NCBI RefSeq assembly: GCF_000143415.4
Contig: NW_003314284.1
Location: 62,001-126,000, forward strand
Length of the DNA stretch: 64,000 nucleotides
Direction of reading: 5' to 3'
DNA from: Selaginella moellendorffii
Taxonomy: Eukaryota; Streptophyta; Lycopodiopsida; Selaginellales; Selaginellaceae
Every line of letters begins with the position of its first letter. Positions within the stretch are counted from its first letter, which is position 1. Below are positions 9,673 through 20,752 of this stretch, piece after piece. The position numbers were made by a program, and so were the translations under genes. The notes below the pieces were generated by a model. That model saw nothing but the letters and a program-made list of their open reading frames with translations, had not been told where the DNA came from and did no database searches.

Positions 9673-12600
9673 ATGACGTGGAATCCGCCACAAGTTCGTC
9701 CTCCAAACTTGTCCGCCTTGGTTGCCACTACGCAGTCCGAGGATGAACTGGGCCTGGACGTTTCTTCTCCCAGCGGCGATTTGCTACTCCATTTTCTCAA
9801 GAGCGGTGGGGGCGACGAGCAGCTGAGAAGCAGTAGCAGCGATTCCTGGCAGCTACAGGATCCAGCAGTCGCAGCTCACGGTCCCAGCCACAGCTTCGCT
9901 CCTCCTGGAGGATCTGGAGGAGGGGGAGGAGGAGGAGAGGTTCCTCCTCCACGACCACTCTACGTCCCGGCAATAAGATTTGGTGGGTGGTCACCTCACT
10001 TCCAGCAGCACCAAGACCCACTTTTTCCTTCGGATCCGTTCTTGACTCCGTCGGACCACGGATTTCTTCGCTCGTTTGCTCCGCTTCCAGTCGAGAGACC
10101 GTTCCACCCGCCAGTGCCGTATCCTTTTCCAAATGCTCCGACTTTCCAGGCTGCCGAGAATATGGTTCATCCGCCACATTCGTCTGGGGAGCTTAAAGTT
10201 CGTCCTGGTCCTGGCCTTCACTTTGGTTCTCCGGTTTTTGGACCGAGTGCTGCAGAGAGCTCGGACTCTAAACGCGCCGTGGAGCAGCCGAGAAGATCGG
10301 TTACACCTGTGAAGGATGACAAGCAGCAGTTCTACGGCAACGGTTCCGAGCTTCTTCAGTTGTTACAAGGTGGTCCTGGTCGTGTGAAGCCCACATCCTC
10401 GACAAAGCTGGATGCTACATCGGACAGTGGGGACTCTGGAGAGCCATCGAAGAAAGGAAGTCCATCTACACTTCACGGCCCCATAGGACCCCCGAGGCGT
10501 CAAATCATTTCTCCCCCGGAGAGTCCAAATGACATCCTTGGACGTATGTGGGCTGCTCCTCCCTCGTCGAGGCACGCATTGTTTGACGGAGAAGGCGAAC
10601 TCAAACCGTCAGCTAGCCACCGGAGTTTGAGTGCTGAAGTGAACGAGACGTCTGGAGAAGTTGATGGAGGTGGAGCGGCTGGTTTCTCACTTTTGAAGCG
10701 AAGAGGATCGGAGCCTGCCTCCTCGAGACAACCTTTGAACGGCTACGACTATGTCGACTCTAAGGCGAATGAAAAGCCGAGGACGAACTCAGCATCCGGA
10801 AGACTACAGGAATATCGTGGGAGATACGCGAATGGAGAGGCAGAATTTGAGCCAGGAAGCGATGACTTTCGAGGTGCGGGAAGGCGCCGAGGTACCGGCC
10901 GCACTGACGCCAGACGCGGTGGTCGGGGTTCTGCTGGCCAGTGGATTGCGGTAAATGAGAGGCAGATGAGAGATGCTGAGCCAAGTGACATCACCTCCTG
11001 CGATGTCTCTGATGCAAGGGACGAGTCGTTTAAATCTTCAAACGGGACTCACTCGAAGGCGAGGAGAAAACATCAACAGGAATGGAGAATAAAACAGGCC
11101 GACTCGAAGGCAGCATTTCCAGCGGAGAAGAAGCCAGACTACAAGTTTCCAAAGGCACGCTCGTTGGCTTCCCAACTTGAACATCCAGGTTTACCATCGG
11201 GAAGTACGCAAAACTCTTCAGTTGGGGCAGCTTTTGAGGAGTCCAAGCAGAGGCTCCATAATCTAGATGCTTTGGAAGAAGAAGACGTGACGGCTTCATT
11301 AGATCTCGAGGAGCTACAAATTGACGGTCACCGTCGAGAGGGTAAAGCTCCGCAGTTCTTTAAGGTATGTGCTTGCTTTCTGTGCAGCCTTTTCATTGAT
11401 TTGTATCTCTTTACAGCCAAAGGAGAACCGTTTCAGGGAGTCCAGGCGTGTCATTCCCATGCACAGACGTGATCTTCTTTACCGACTGGATTTGCAGAAT
11501 TTCACGCGTGAGCTTCTCTCCCTCTACGACGAACTTATACCGACCGAGGAAGAAGAGGTCCGGAGAAGGAAGTTCTTCTCAAAGCTTGAGTCCCTGTTCG
11601 AGAGGGAGCTCCCGGGAACACGCCTCTTTCTTTTCGGATCGTGTGTCAATGCGTTTGGAGTTTGTAACAGTGACATCGATGTTTGCCTCTCCGTTGATGA
11701 AGAAGAACCGAACAAGATCGAACTTGTGGTTCAAATGGCAACTATCCTCGAGTCAGATGCCATGTTAAACGTACAGGTCGGTTTCTTGCTTGTCTTTGTT
11801 CCCGCGCTATTAATCCGCTGTTCTTTTCATCTCTGCAGGCGTTGACGCATGCTAGAGTTCCGATAGTGAAGTTTACGGAGCCTGCAACTGGCATCTCTTG
11901 TGACATCTGTGTGAACAACACGCTGGCGGTCGTGAACTCGAAGTTACTGCACGACTACGCTCAAATCGACGTGCGTCTGAGACAACTAGCTTTCATGGTG
12001 AAGCACTGGGCTAAGAGACGACAAGTAAACGATACTTATCGCGGAACTCTCTCGAGTTATGCGTACGTATTGAGTTGTTTTCGCGGGAGTCATTCAGTAT
12101 TAAGCTATTCCTGTTCTGTTTTCCAGCTATGTGTTGATGTGTATACATTTTCTTCAGCAAAGGAGACCGCCGATACTCCCGTGTCTTCAGGTAAGCATGG
12201 CCCTTTCCTTGCTGTTTTTTTGTTTATAAACTCCCGCGTGGCTTGTGCCAGGAAATGCGACCCACGTATGAAGTGAAAGTGGGAAGCATCAGATGCGCGT
12301 ATTACGATCAAGTCGAGACGCTGCGTGACTTTGGAGCCGACAACAAGGAAACTTTGGGAGAACTACTGACTGCATTTTTTGATTATTGGGCTTGCCAACA
12401 CGACTACAACCACTCGGTTATATCCGTCCGAACTGGAGGATATCTCAGGTAAAACCAGTAAAAACTTCAGACGAAGTTCGTGATCTTGTCTTTCTTTCTG
12501 GTTTACAGCAAGAACGAGAAAGAGTGGACACGACGCATTGGCAACGAACGCCACCTCATCTGCATAGAGGACCCGTTCGAAGTGACGCACGATCTGGGCC

Positions 12601-12731
12601 GGGTTGTGGACAAGCACAGCATCAAGGCACTCCGTGCGGAATTCTCTCGAGCAGCAAACGTGATCGCCTTCGATTTCAATCCCTGGGCCACGCTGTTCGA
12701 GCCTTACATCCCATCAGAGAACACCCGGTGA
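9673..12731 (+). CDS. URT1: terminal uridylyltransferase, URT1-like
   Basis: Six exons: 9673-11364, 11417-11776, 11839-12062, 12127-12190, 12252-12448, 12509-12731; 919 residues. Residues 1-560 are disordered, rich in Pro, Ser and Gly. The C-terminal third is a non-canonical poly(A) polymerase core: [18 protein letters not shown] carries the first two metal-binding Asp (about 650 and 652), a third Asp sits in [10 protein letters not shown] (about 706), followed by the central domain ([20 protein letters not shown]) and the PAP-associated module. Plant URT1 adds uridines to shortened mRNA tails and so controls deadenylation and decay in cytoplasmic granules. Family members elsewhere also carry a long disordered N-terminus that docks decapping factors; I did not identify those short motifs here. 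HESO1-type enzymes are the alternative, but the long N-terminus favours URT1. Start: first ATG in the long frame. Confidence 0.85.
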
Positions 12732-13053
12732 TATGACCGGATGGACAAGACTGGTTTGGAAGAAGCGAAAGCAACGCTCGGTCTGGACGATCGATGCATT
12801 CCATCAACGCAAAGTTACTTATGGAGGAAGGAACTTGATGACAATGAAGAAGAAGCCTGTGGAGTGGCGAGAGAGAGAGACGCTCGCTGTGGCTTTTGTA
12901 TATAACGCATAAGTGGCTCCGGAATGGAGGAGGCCTGGCCTGTGATCCTCTTTTCTTTTTCCCTTGGAAGAGATCAAAAAGTTTGGGGTCACTGTGTTAC
13001 AAATGTTTATGGTACACAAAAGTTTGGAGCTTTTTTCTCTGCTAGAGTGAAAG
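12732..13053. other. convergent 3' regions of URT1 and SWI3
   Basis: No coding potential; the region separates two genes pointing at each other and should hold both 3' UTRs. Confidence 0.5.
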
Positions 13054-15026
13054 TTATGACGATGGCTTGTCTTGCGCGGACGGAGCAGCGGATGCGGCAA
13101 CGGTGGCGGCGCTCGCGTGCTGCTGCCTCATGAGCTGGAGGCGATCCACAAACACTTGCTCTCGCATCTGTTGGAGTTGCAGCCTTTCGATGTCCATTAG
13201 CTGCTCGAGTTCTTCGAAATGATCGAGCTTGCTGTAGAGCTTCTTTAGCTGCCAAAGGAAAAGTTCCATCTGTTACCATACAGAAAAGAAGCTTTTTTGC
13301 TCCTACGCACCTGGCTCTCAATAATGTTGGCCATGAGGAGCTCCATGTCACGCTCTTCACGGTCCGCCAGCTGCTTCGCGTTCACAGCTGCGGCAGCCAT
13401 GGCCGTAGCAAGCCCCGCACGCAGCTTTGCCGCCGAAATCCTCGTCTCTTCCTTGTCCTTCTTTGCATGTTGATCCTTGTCTTCCACTGGCTCCGCTGTT
13501 CATAAAGTTATTCTTAAATGAAATGTCTAATCGAAGAGAGAAACAAGAAGAGTTTGTTTAGTACCTGATGGCTGCTGCTGCTTGACTTCCGGACTGGCGT
13601 CCGCCTCAGGCTTTACGTCGGAGTCGCTGCAAGAACGAGAAAAACGGGATTTTTATCCGGAAAAAGAGTGCGTGGCATCACGTACTTTTCAGCGTTGTTT
13701 TGCTTGTTTTCCTCTTTATCTGCGGCCACTTGCTCATCCTGCTGCTGCTGCTGCTCCTTTGGCTGCTGTTGCTCCTTTGACTGCTGTTGCCCCTTTTGTT
13801 GATGCGGGTGATGCTGTTGCTGTTGCTGCTGATTCAAAAATGGTAATTGTGATACCGCGGGCTCCTCCTCGGCGAGAACTGCCAGGGCGGCCTGAGCGGC
13901 CGCAGCAGCCACTCGAGGACCCACCATTGCTGACATGAAAGCAATCTGTCCGAGAGTAAAAAAAAGAATAAAAACCAAAAGGTTAAAACGATAATAAAAA
14001 CCAAAAGAAAATCCATGCAATGCTGCGAAACTCACTTGCGAGAGGAGTGGATTCGAGGCGTCTGTCAAAGGCGTCACCTCCTCCAAAACATGGTGAGCTT
14101 CCGGCTGATGCGCGGTAGCGGTGTTGGGCGCCGCCTGGTGTGCGTGCTGAGCACCTTTGGCTGCCTTGGCTTCCGTGTGTGACAACTTTTGCTTCTTGGT
14201 CGGATGCCTCACCTCGTGGCTCGTCCCATTCTCCAGCGACTTGGACGCCACCGGCGATGACGACGACACGGCCCCGAGATCCTCGTTCAGGAACTGGTCG
14301 CCAAAAGGGAGCTGGATGAACTGCCTCACGCACTGCCCCCTGTTCTTGCTTCCTACGTGCTGCTGGACCCGGTTCCAATTGTCTCCATACTTGGATATCG
14401 CCTCCAGCAGCAGCATCGTCTCCTCGGCCGTCCACTCGGAGGAGGAGTTCCCGTCCGGAGAGTTTTGCGACTTCCCACCTCCGCCACCCTGCTGCTTGCT
14501 GTGGAAAGCGTTCTCTCGCGACCCCAAGTTGGAGGCCGGGTTGGCGGCGAATGACTTTGACACGATCTGGATGCCGGGCGGAGGAGGGGCGGCGGCGGCA
14601 GCGGCGGCAGCGCTGGAGTTGGAGGGCAGTACGATGGAGCTGACAGCCTCGGCGGGATCGGGGTGGTAATTGATGAGCCCCCACAGCTCCAAGAACTCGA
14701 AGACGCGGCGGAGGCAATTCACGTCGCCCACGAGCATCTTGCGAATCTCCGTGAAGGTGAGCGGCCGCCGGGGATTCTCCCGGTACTTGTTGATGATGAA
14801 GTCGCGGTACTCCTTGTAAATCTTTGGCGTCTTGGACAGCGTCTTGCCCTCGAAGAACTCCACCAGGGCCTCGCGCTCGATGGAGTGGATGCCGGTCCAC
14901 GAAAACCATCCTGGAAAAAAGAAGGAGAAGGAAGAAATGGGAGAAATCTGGGATTTCTCACTCACCTGCGTGGCCCGGAACGCGATAGAGCTCCCGATTG
15001 AGCGGCTCTTCGCCGCTCCCCGCCAT
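13054..15026 (-). CDS. SWI/SNF complex subunit SWI3-type (SWIRM-SANT)
   Basis: Six exons: 14966-15026, 14036-14910, 13686-13945, 13565-13626, 13311-13495, 13054-13269; 552 residues. The start MAGSGEEPLNRELYRVPGHAG comes from a short first exon in a different frame from the read-through ORF. Domains: SWIRM (about 21-105, GWFSWTGIHSIEREAL...), Ala/Gly-rich linker, SANT (about 170-220, EWTAEETMLLLEAISKYGDNW), a His/Gln-rich tract, and a C-terminal coiled coil (QLKKLYSKLDHFEELEQLM). SWI3 proteins are dimeric scaffolds of nuclear BRM/SYD chromatin remodelling complexes. The SANT domain and length are closest to the SWI3A/SWI3B group; which one cannot be decided. Head-to-head with the plastid IscA gene, about 200 bp apart. 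Confidence 0.93.
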
Positions 15027-15224
15027 GGTACCAACGGCCAAAACCTCCCAGCTCAAAATTGCCAAGCCCTAAAATTCGCCATAGCTACTACGGAGGTTTT
15101 GTTCCGCCGTACAAAACGTATATTCCAACGGGAATATTTCTCCCCTTCCGCTCGTATATTCCCTTCCTCGCATTCTCGAGAGAGAAATATCCACCTCGCT
15201 CGAAATATCGCGCTCCTTCCAGCT
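15027..15224. promoter_or_regulatory. short shared promoter between SWI3 and IscA
   Basis: Only 198 bp separate the two start codons. It holds a telo-box-like motif on the SWI3 sense strand (reverse complement at 15061-15078, cgaattttagggcttggc) and a 7-bp inverted repeat atattcc-aacg-ggaatat (15120-15137), with cgtatattccc repeated near 15155. Bidirectional use is inferred from spacing. Confidence 0.5.
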
Positions 15225-15804
15225 ATGGCGGCATCGATCCCCTCATTCTTGTGGCCACAGCGCCTGGCGGCGACGGCACGGCCATCGAATCACCGCGCCT
15301 CGACTATAAGGGCTGCCGCAGGTATGGATTGATTCCTAGGGTTTTTGCGCGCTTCTCTAGATTTCCAGCTTGCCGCAGTCGAATCGCCAGCGCCTAATCT
15401 CGTCCCGGCGATCACTCTCTCGGACAAGGCGCTCTCCCATCTCCAGAAGCTGCGAGCCGACCAGAAGAGGGATCTGTGTCTCAGAGTCGGGGTACGGCAG
15501 GGAGGATGCTCGGGCATGTCCTATATCATGGATTTTGAGGACCAAGGCAACGTGAGAAGTGATGATTCCGTGATGGAGCAAGAAGGATTCACGATGGGTA
15601 AGCCAGGAGAATTCGAATTCTTTTGTTCTGTTCTTGCTAACTTTTTCTTTGTTTGCTTGCCTCACAGTGTGTGATCCAAAGAGCCTCTTGTATCTCTTTG
15701 GTATGCAGCTCGATTACAGCGACGCTCTCATCGGTGGTGGATTTTCTTTCAAGAATCCAAACGCGACGTCTACTTGCGGCTGTGGCAAATCCTTCGCTGC
15801 TTGA
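15225..15804 (+). CDS. plastid iron-sulfur cluster assembly protein IscA/SufA
   Basis: Three exons: 15225-15321, 15379-15597, 15668-15804; 150 residues. An N-terminal 32-residue Ser/Ala/Arg-rich part looks like a chloroplast transit peptide. The A-type carrier core follows, with the three conserved cysteines: Cys76 in RQGGCSGM and Cys142 and Cys144 in [10 protein letters not shown]-type proteins carry or pass on [2Fe-2S]/[4Fe-4S] clusters in the plastid SUF system. The exon 2 start uses the acceptor after tgccgcag; an earlier AG gives a premature stop. CDC123 follows 72 bp downstream on the same strand, very tight packing. Confidence 0.92.
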
Positions 15805-15876
15805 AACAACGAAAGAAAAGTTCTCGTAAGTACAGTATTAGGGGATACTACACGGTAGAGTTCATAGTTACTCACG

Positions 15877-16944
15877 ATGAAGGAGGTGGAGGTTCTCGAC
15901 TGCCAGGTCCAGCAGTGGTATCCTCGGTTTAAGTCGGTCTCCATCGCCACCGAGATTCACAGGCTTCCGGAGGCCTTCGTCTCGCACCTCCTGGACGGCG
16001 ACTTCTTCGTCCCCTCTAGTGATCTTCCATCGAGGCTGGTTCCGGAGATCCCAGAGCTACAGGCTGACGGATACGAGAAGTGGGATGAAGAGGACGAGGA
16101 AGATGGCGGAGAGCAGCAGCAGCAGCAGCCTTCTTTCCCCGAGCTCGAGGCAGAAGTGGAGGCTTCGATCCGGCGGCTTGGAGGAGCAGTGATGCCGAAG
16201 CTCAACTGGAGTGCTCCCAAGGATGCAACTTGGATCAGCTCGTCCAAGAACCTCAAGTGCCAGAGCTTTGGAGATGTTTCGCTGCTGCTCAAGGCCTCCG
16301 ACTCGATCGTCCACGACCTGTGCCACGCCTTTGACAACTGCGACGACAAGCCGTCTTCTTCCACCGGGCGTCCGGAGGAGCTTGTGCTGGCTCTGCGCAA
16401 GTGGTATGATCTGAGGCCGGAGATGGAGTTTCGAGCGTTTGTCCGCCGGGGAGCTTTGCTGGGGATCTGCCAGAGGGAAGTCACAGGTTTCTACTCCTCG
16501 CTCGTCAGCTCCAAGGACAGCTTGAGGACTGCGATCTCGGGGTTCTTCGAGAACAGTTTGCTGGGAAAGTTCGAGCTGGAGAGCTATACATTTGATGTCT
16601 ACGTGACGAAGGATCTGCGAGTTAAGTTGCTCGACTTCAATCCGTGGGAAGGCTCCACGCTGCCTCTGTTATTCTCGTGGGAAGAACTCGAGGCCATAGG
16701 TGACGGTCTAAAGAGCAAGACTTTGAGCAGCTTGGGCAGCCTCACTATAGGAAGCGACGAGCTTCCGGCCAAGCCTACTTCAGTGGAGTTCAGGATTATC
16801 GAAAGAGAGGGGCTTGTGCAGCCCAATCTCACTGCCACTAGCGGTGTTCCTCTCGACTACCTCGACACCGGGCCTGGAAGTGCATGGGACGTGTTCTTTA
16901 GAAGAACCGAGGATGAATTGAAGAATCAGGCAAGCGAGGAATAG
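15877..16944 (+). CDS. CDC123: cell division cycle protein 123 homolog (D123 family)
   Basis: Single-exon gene of 355 residues. It begins MKEVEVLDCQVQQWYPRFKS, and has the D123 landmarks KLNWSAPKDATWI, an arginine-rich EFRAFVRRG stretch, and YVTKDLRVKLLDFNPWE, whose D-F-N-P holds Mg/ATP in this ATP-grasp fold. An acidic Gln-rich insert lies at about 65-85. CDC123 is a cytosolic chaperone that assembles the gamma subunit of eIF2 into the trimer, so it is needed for translation initiation. No introns are visible. Confidence 0.95.
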   Translation: MKEVEVLDCQVQQWYPRFKSVSIATEIHRLPEAFVSHLLDGDFFVPSSDLPSRLVPEIPELQADGYEKWDEEDEEDGGEQQQQQPSFPELEAEVEASIRRLGGAVMPKLNWSAPKDATWISSSKNLKCQSFGDVSLLLKASDSIVHDLCHAFDNCDDKPSSSTGRPEELVLALRKWYDLRPEMEFRAFVRRGALLGICQREVTGFYSSLVSSKDSLRTAISGFFENSLLGKFELESYTFDVYVTKDLRVKLLDFNPWEGSTLPLLFSWEELEAIGDGLKSKTLSSLGSLTIGSDELPAKPTSVEFRIIEREGLVQPNLTATSGVPLDYLDTGPGSAWDVFFRRTEDELKNQASEE

Positions 16945-16991
16945 CTGAGAGCTCAAAAAAAAACTTTTCTCATGTTTTCAGTACCTTTCAA

Positions 16992-18286
16992 TCAATTGCT
17001 TTGCTTCACAGTTTGAAAGCTCTGGCGAAGTTGGATTTGACGAGACATTCTTTGCAGCATGTGAGCGTCAAGTCCAAACTTTTGGATGATATTCTTCTGC
17101 AATGAAAAGCCGTTATTTTTCAGGAAACGTAAAAAGAAGAGAATCGAGTACCTCTGATAAGCTTTGAGCTGAAAATGTGCCATCATAGCTTCGTTCTGGC
17201 AACCTACACACTTCGTTTTCTCCTTCAAACACTATCAGCGTTGGAAGCTGCCGAAGAGCAACTGGAAAAAGCCGCGTCAATTCACGAAAGCTTGTTTAGA
17301 GAAAAGAAACCTCCAAATTCTATGCCGTATTTTGCAGCAACACTCGGAAATCGTCCCAAGTCAATCCGTGAAAACTGCACACCGCTTTTCGAGTATCTGT
17401 ACCACCACGGGATTACGATTGATTTTTTTTCTTTGTAAGGAAAGTAGTGCTCAAGACCTGACTGAGATTTCGGAGAAGAGTCTCCTCAGTTGAACGCAGC
17501 GCGGAGACCATACAGCTCCGAATTCAACCTGCGCCGCCATTATATATCATCACCTTTCAGAGAACAAGCATTTTCGTACCAGTCGAACGATATTCTGATT
17601 TCCGTCCGTAAGAAGATTTTCTAGTTGCAAAGGTGTGAGTGGAAGGACGTTACCTGAGAAAGTCATGAGTGTTAGACAAGCTCGGATTAAGCAACACCTA
17701 CGACTTACCTTCATCTGAGGGCGCTGGCTGGACACAAAGAAGAAACAGCACTGGACACAAAAGTAAAACAGTCTTAAAAACGAAGAAGAAAACTGTGAAA
17801 GAAGAAGACTCTATACTTGCAAAGATAACTAGGTACCATGCTAGAAGCCTCCAATCCAGCATAAAAGCGAGCAATGCCACCAAAGCCTGGCAAAAAGAAG
17901 AAAAAAGAGACAAGCTTAAGAACGCTCGAGACGGAGAAAAGAGAGAGAGCTTACTTTGGAGTATAAAAGAGCATCCGACAAGAACACCTCCCACGTAATC
18001 CGCCTCACACACTTCGCGATTTTTCACCGATTAGGAAGCGCTCATCACAAACACACTTACCCTGATCGCCAGGACGATCCCCAAGCTCAATGCAGCTTGC
18101 ATTTCCTGTTCACAACATGAATTGGTACAGGGAAGAGCCAAAGCGCCAAAATCTTACCCATTTCTCGAGCCGCGATCGAGCAGAAGGCGCGGCAGATCGC
18201 AGCGCAGTGTGATGGAGCACGAGGTATGAGATGATCGCCGCGCCGTGGAATGCGTAGTAGGGATGGAGCGCCCTGGGCCAATCCAT
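16992..18286 (-). CDS. TMX2-like thioredoxin-related transmembrane protein
   Basis: Ten short exons: 18158-18286, 18061-18105, 17955-18011, 17817-17886, 17709-17750, 17580-17653, 17458-17528, 17311-17396, 17152-17261, 16992-17096; 262 residues, phase-consistent. The first half has several hydrophobic segments (for example ALVALLAFMLDWRLLAWYL). LTPLQLENLLTDGN leads into a thioredoxin fold with VEFGAVWSPRC at about 140-150, the cis-proline RQLPTLIVF (Pro198) and the C-terminal helix. The active site is SPRC, one cysteine instead of CxxC, as in animal TMX2 (SNDC). TMX2 proteins sit in the ER or mitochondria-associated membrane; the plant role is not settled. Exon 5 was chosen with the acceptor at 17751 because it keeps phase and the expected spacing. 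Confidence 0.82.
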
Positions 18287-18463
18287 CCCACTCCAAAGCC
18301 CTAAAATCTAAGCGCTCCAAAACCCTAAAAAGATTGATTTTAAATTTTTACACATGGAGCTTTGTGGTAGCTTCGTCGACTTGGCGCAATCCCAGCCACT
18401 TGAAGAGAGCTTTATAGCTATGGCGGCAAGGAACTTCTCTAGAGCTAGAGAGGGCAAAAGAGA

Positions 18464-19057
18464 ATGGGGATGGTGCTGGGGAAGATCAGCGTGGAGACAC
18501 CAAAGTACGAGCTTGTCACGAAGGAGAATGGATTCGAGGTGAGAGACTACGCGCCGCGCATCGTCGCGGAGGTGAGCTACGATCCGGCGGAGATGAGGAG
18601 CGGCCGCGATGGCGGCTTCTCGATCCTGGCTGATTACATCGGCGCGCTGGGCAAGCCCAAGAACGAGCCCGCGCAGAAGATCGCCATGACGGCGCCAGTG
18701 ATCACGAAGCAATCGTCGAGTGGAGACGCGATTGCGAATGCGCCGGTGATCGAGAGCAAGAGCGATGGCCGCGTGACGATGCAATTCGTGCTGCCGTCTG
18801 GGCTGACGATGGAGTCGATTCCTCGCCCGGTGGACGAGCGAGTGCGCGTGATTCCTCTTCCACAGCAGAAGTTCGGGGTCCTGGGATTCACTGGCGTCGC
18901 CGGTGATGATCTGGTGAAGAACAAGGTGGAGCTCTTGCGCAAGAATCTGGCAGCGGCGGGCTATAAGATCGCAGGCGATTACATCCTCGCGCGATACAAT
19001 CCGCCATGGACGCCCGGATTTCTAAGAACAAACGAAGTGATGCTACCGCTAGAGTGA
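18464..19057 (+). CDS. SOUL-family heme-binding protein
   Basis: Single exon, 197 residues from the ATG at 18464. The SOUL/HBP core is clear: TPKYELVTKENGFEVRDYAP at the start, GGFSILADYIGALG, KIAMTAPVIT and QFVLPSGLTMESIPRPVDE, ending with LARYNPPWTPGFLRTNEVML. Such proteins bind heme or porphyrins; plant members include cytosolic and plastid forms. No transit peptide is evident, so a cytosolic form is likeliest. Divergent from the TMX2-like gene, with about 180 bp between starts. Confidence 0.93.
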   Translation: MGMVLGKISVETPKYELVTKENGFEVRDYAPRIVAEVSYDPAEMRSGRDGGFSILADYIGALGKPKNEPAQKIAMTAPVITKQSSSGDAIANAPVIESKSDGRVTMQFVLPSGLTMESIPRPVDERVRVIPLPQQKFGVLGFTGVAGDDLVKNKVELLRKNLAAAGYKIAGDYILARYNPPWTPGFLRTNEVMLPLE

Positions 19058-19817
19058 TTTTCCTGGAGGATTCACCACGAGTAAATAAAGAGAGTTTTTA
19101 CCTTACCTTCTTTGCATGGATTTTCAAATCCACGCGTGGCGGTGCTTTCTTTAGGTCGAGCTGCGATTGTTTCGTTTGTTCGTGCGCGACGCTCGCGCGG
19201 CATCAGCGGGCGCGTCGATCTCGCGCGCGGCGCTGGGATTTCTTTCATGGCTCCGATGAAGGTATGGAAGATTCACAAGCGAGAGATCTTGTTTCGCTGC
19301 GAGCGATCGTATCGGCAGGGGTTTTCGCTCTCTTTCAGCATTTCTCAGAGAGAAGAGGTTGCGAGAGATCTTGTTTCGCTGCGATCGATCTTATCGGCAG
19401 GGGTTTTGGCTGTCTTTCAGCATTTCTCTTGGAGCTGGAGAGAAGTTCTTCTTCTTGAGAGCTTGGGAGATGGCTTCGAAGAAAAATTTCCAGGTACCTC
19501 TACCTTCGAAAGTTTAGCTAGAAATGCTAGAAATGTTATGATCTTAAAAAAAAAAAGCTCTTCTTTCAGAGATAAATGGATCGAACTCAAGCATGCCATG
19601 CCAAATTCAAGGTCTGTCCATTATTGTCTCTCTCGTTCGATTTTTATACTCCCCTGATTTCTAGGAGCCACCATTCCTCTTGCTCCATTGATAAGCGACG
19701 ATGAACGCGTGGTTATGGTAAACATCTGCTTAATTTATCATTAATCGCATCGTTTTATATTAACAGTGATTCATTCTTCTTTCGCTTAGGGTGTGAGGAA
19801 AGGAAGAAGGAAGAAGA
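19058..19817 (+). promoter_or_regulatory. COX5C upstream region with probable leader intron
   Basis: No protein-coding gene fits. A splice donor at 19261 (gatgaag/gtatgg) and an acceptor at 19792 (tttcgcttag) would remove a long 5' leader intron; COX5C genes of other plants are known to have expression-enhancing leader introns. An imperfect 68-bp direct repeat (19279-19346 and 19361-19427) lies inside. The intron itself is inference. Confidence 0.4.
19279..19427 (+). repeat. two-copy 68-bp direct repeat (82-bp period)
   Basis: Both copies run gcgagagatcttgtttcgct... through atcggcaggggttttcg and tctttcagcatttctc with few differences. Confidence 0.85.
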
Positions 19818-20169
19818 ATGGCCGCCGGAGCTGCTGTGAAGAAGGCTGTGGAGACCGGCTCGCGCAAAGTCTCTCACGGCGTCAAGCAAGTGATCGGGCG
19901 GAGGGCTGACGACCCCGCCTTTGTCACTCGGGAGATTTGCATCGGGCTCGGCCTGGGATTGATGGGTAAGCGTTTCATCTCTAGCTCAGCTCACCGATTT
20001 TCTCGATCTTAGCTTATCGATTTCTCGTTTCTCGATTGATTTTCGATTTTCCGGTTGTTTTTTTCCAGTGGGCGCTGTGTGGAAAATGTGGCACGTAAAC
20101 TATCGCCGCCAGGTGAACGAGTTCTACGATGCTCTGGACAAGGGGGAGATCACGGTCGTGATCACCTAG
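19818..20169 (+). CDS. COX5C: cytochrome c oxidase subunit 5C
   Basis: Two exons, 19818-19965 and 20069-20169; 82 residues. It has the plant COX5C layout: a basic N-terminus, one membrane helix (REICIGLGLGLMGVGAVWKM) and the conserved tail NEFYDALDKGEITVV. This small subunit belongs to complex IV in the inner mitochondrial membrane. The N-terminal stretch is about 15-20 residues longer than in angiosperm copies. Confidence 0.9.
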
Positions 20170-20752
20170 ACGAACCTTCCATTTCTTCTTTCGAGAGAGG
20201 TAAGAGCTTTCATTCCCTCCTCGAATTTTTGCGCTGCTCGATCCAACTCGGTCGTTCGATCCAGGGGCTCCAAAAAAAATCTCTGGCATTGTCTGCCTGC
20301 TGCTAAAATTTTTTCCCCTCTCTCAGACAAATCTAAAGCTTTCGTTAGACCTACCTATAATAAACTAGCAAGCATCTTCCTCGTGCGCAAGGAATATCCC
20401 CCGGCACGCACAGATCCAACGGCTCCCCTGCCGCGCCCGCCACGTGTCGGTCAGACCCGCCGGGAAAACTTCCCGGCCGATTAGCTAGGGCTGGGGCGGG
20501 CGTTCTTGGGCGATCTCGGGCGATCACCGCTGCGGCCCTGGCGATCGCTCCAAAGAACGTTCTTGCTAGCGGGCGCATTCTTTCCTTTCTTTGCTGCCAA
20601 GAAAAGAAGGGAGGAGGGGCCGTGGAGGAGAGGGAGAGGAGAATCGAGAGTCCTGGCGCTCTAGGCTAGGGCTAGAAATCGTGCGCAGGGATTGGAAGGA
20701 GAGAGGAAGAGGAGAGAGCGCCTCTCGGTGTGAGATTTTCTAGGGTTTGTGG
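20170..20752 (+). promoter_or_regulatory. promoter and leader of the ANP32-like gene
   Basis: GC-rich, no gene. A G-box/ABRE-type core cacgtgtc lies at 20441-20448, and tctagggtttgtgg ends directly at the ATG. Regulatory use is inferred from motif identity only. Confidence 0.35.

Noticed and set aside
13983-14909. 308-residue minus-strand frame
   Set aside because: It is the alternate frame of the SWI3 exon, rich in Arg, Gly and Pro from GC-rich codons; SWIRM and SANT lie in the other frame.
17698-17886. Reading the TMX2-like gene through 17751-17816 without an intron
   Set aside because: The frame is open but adds a run of Phe/Val residues and gives a spacing to LTPLQLE that is too long; splicing at 17816/17750 restores it.
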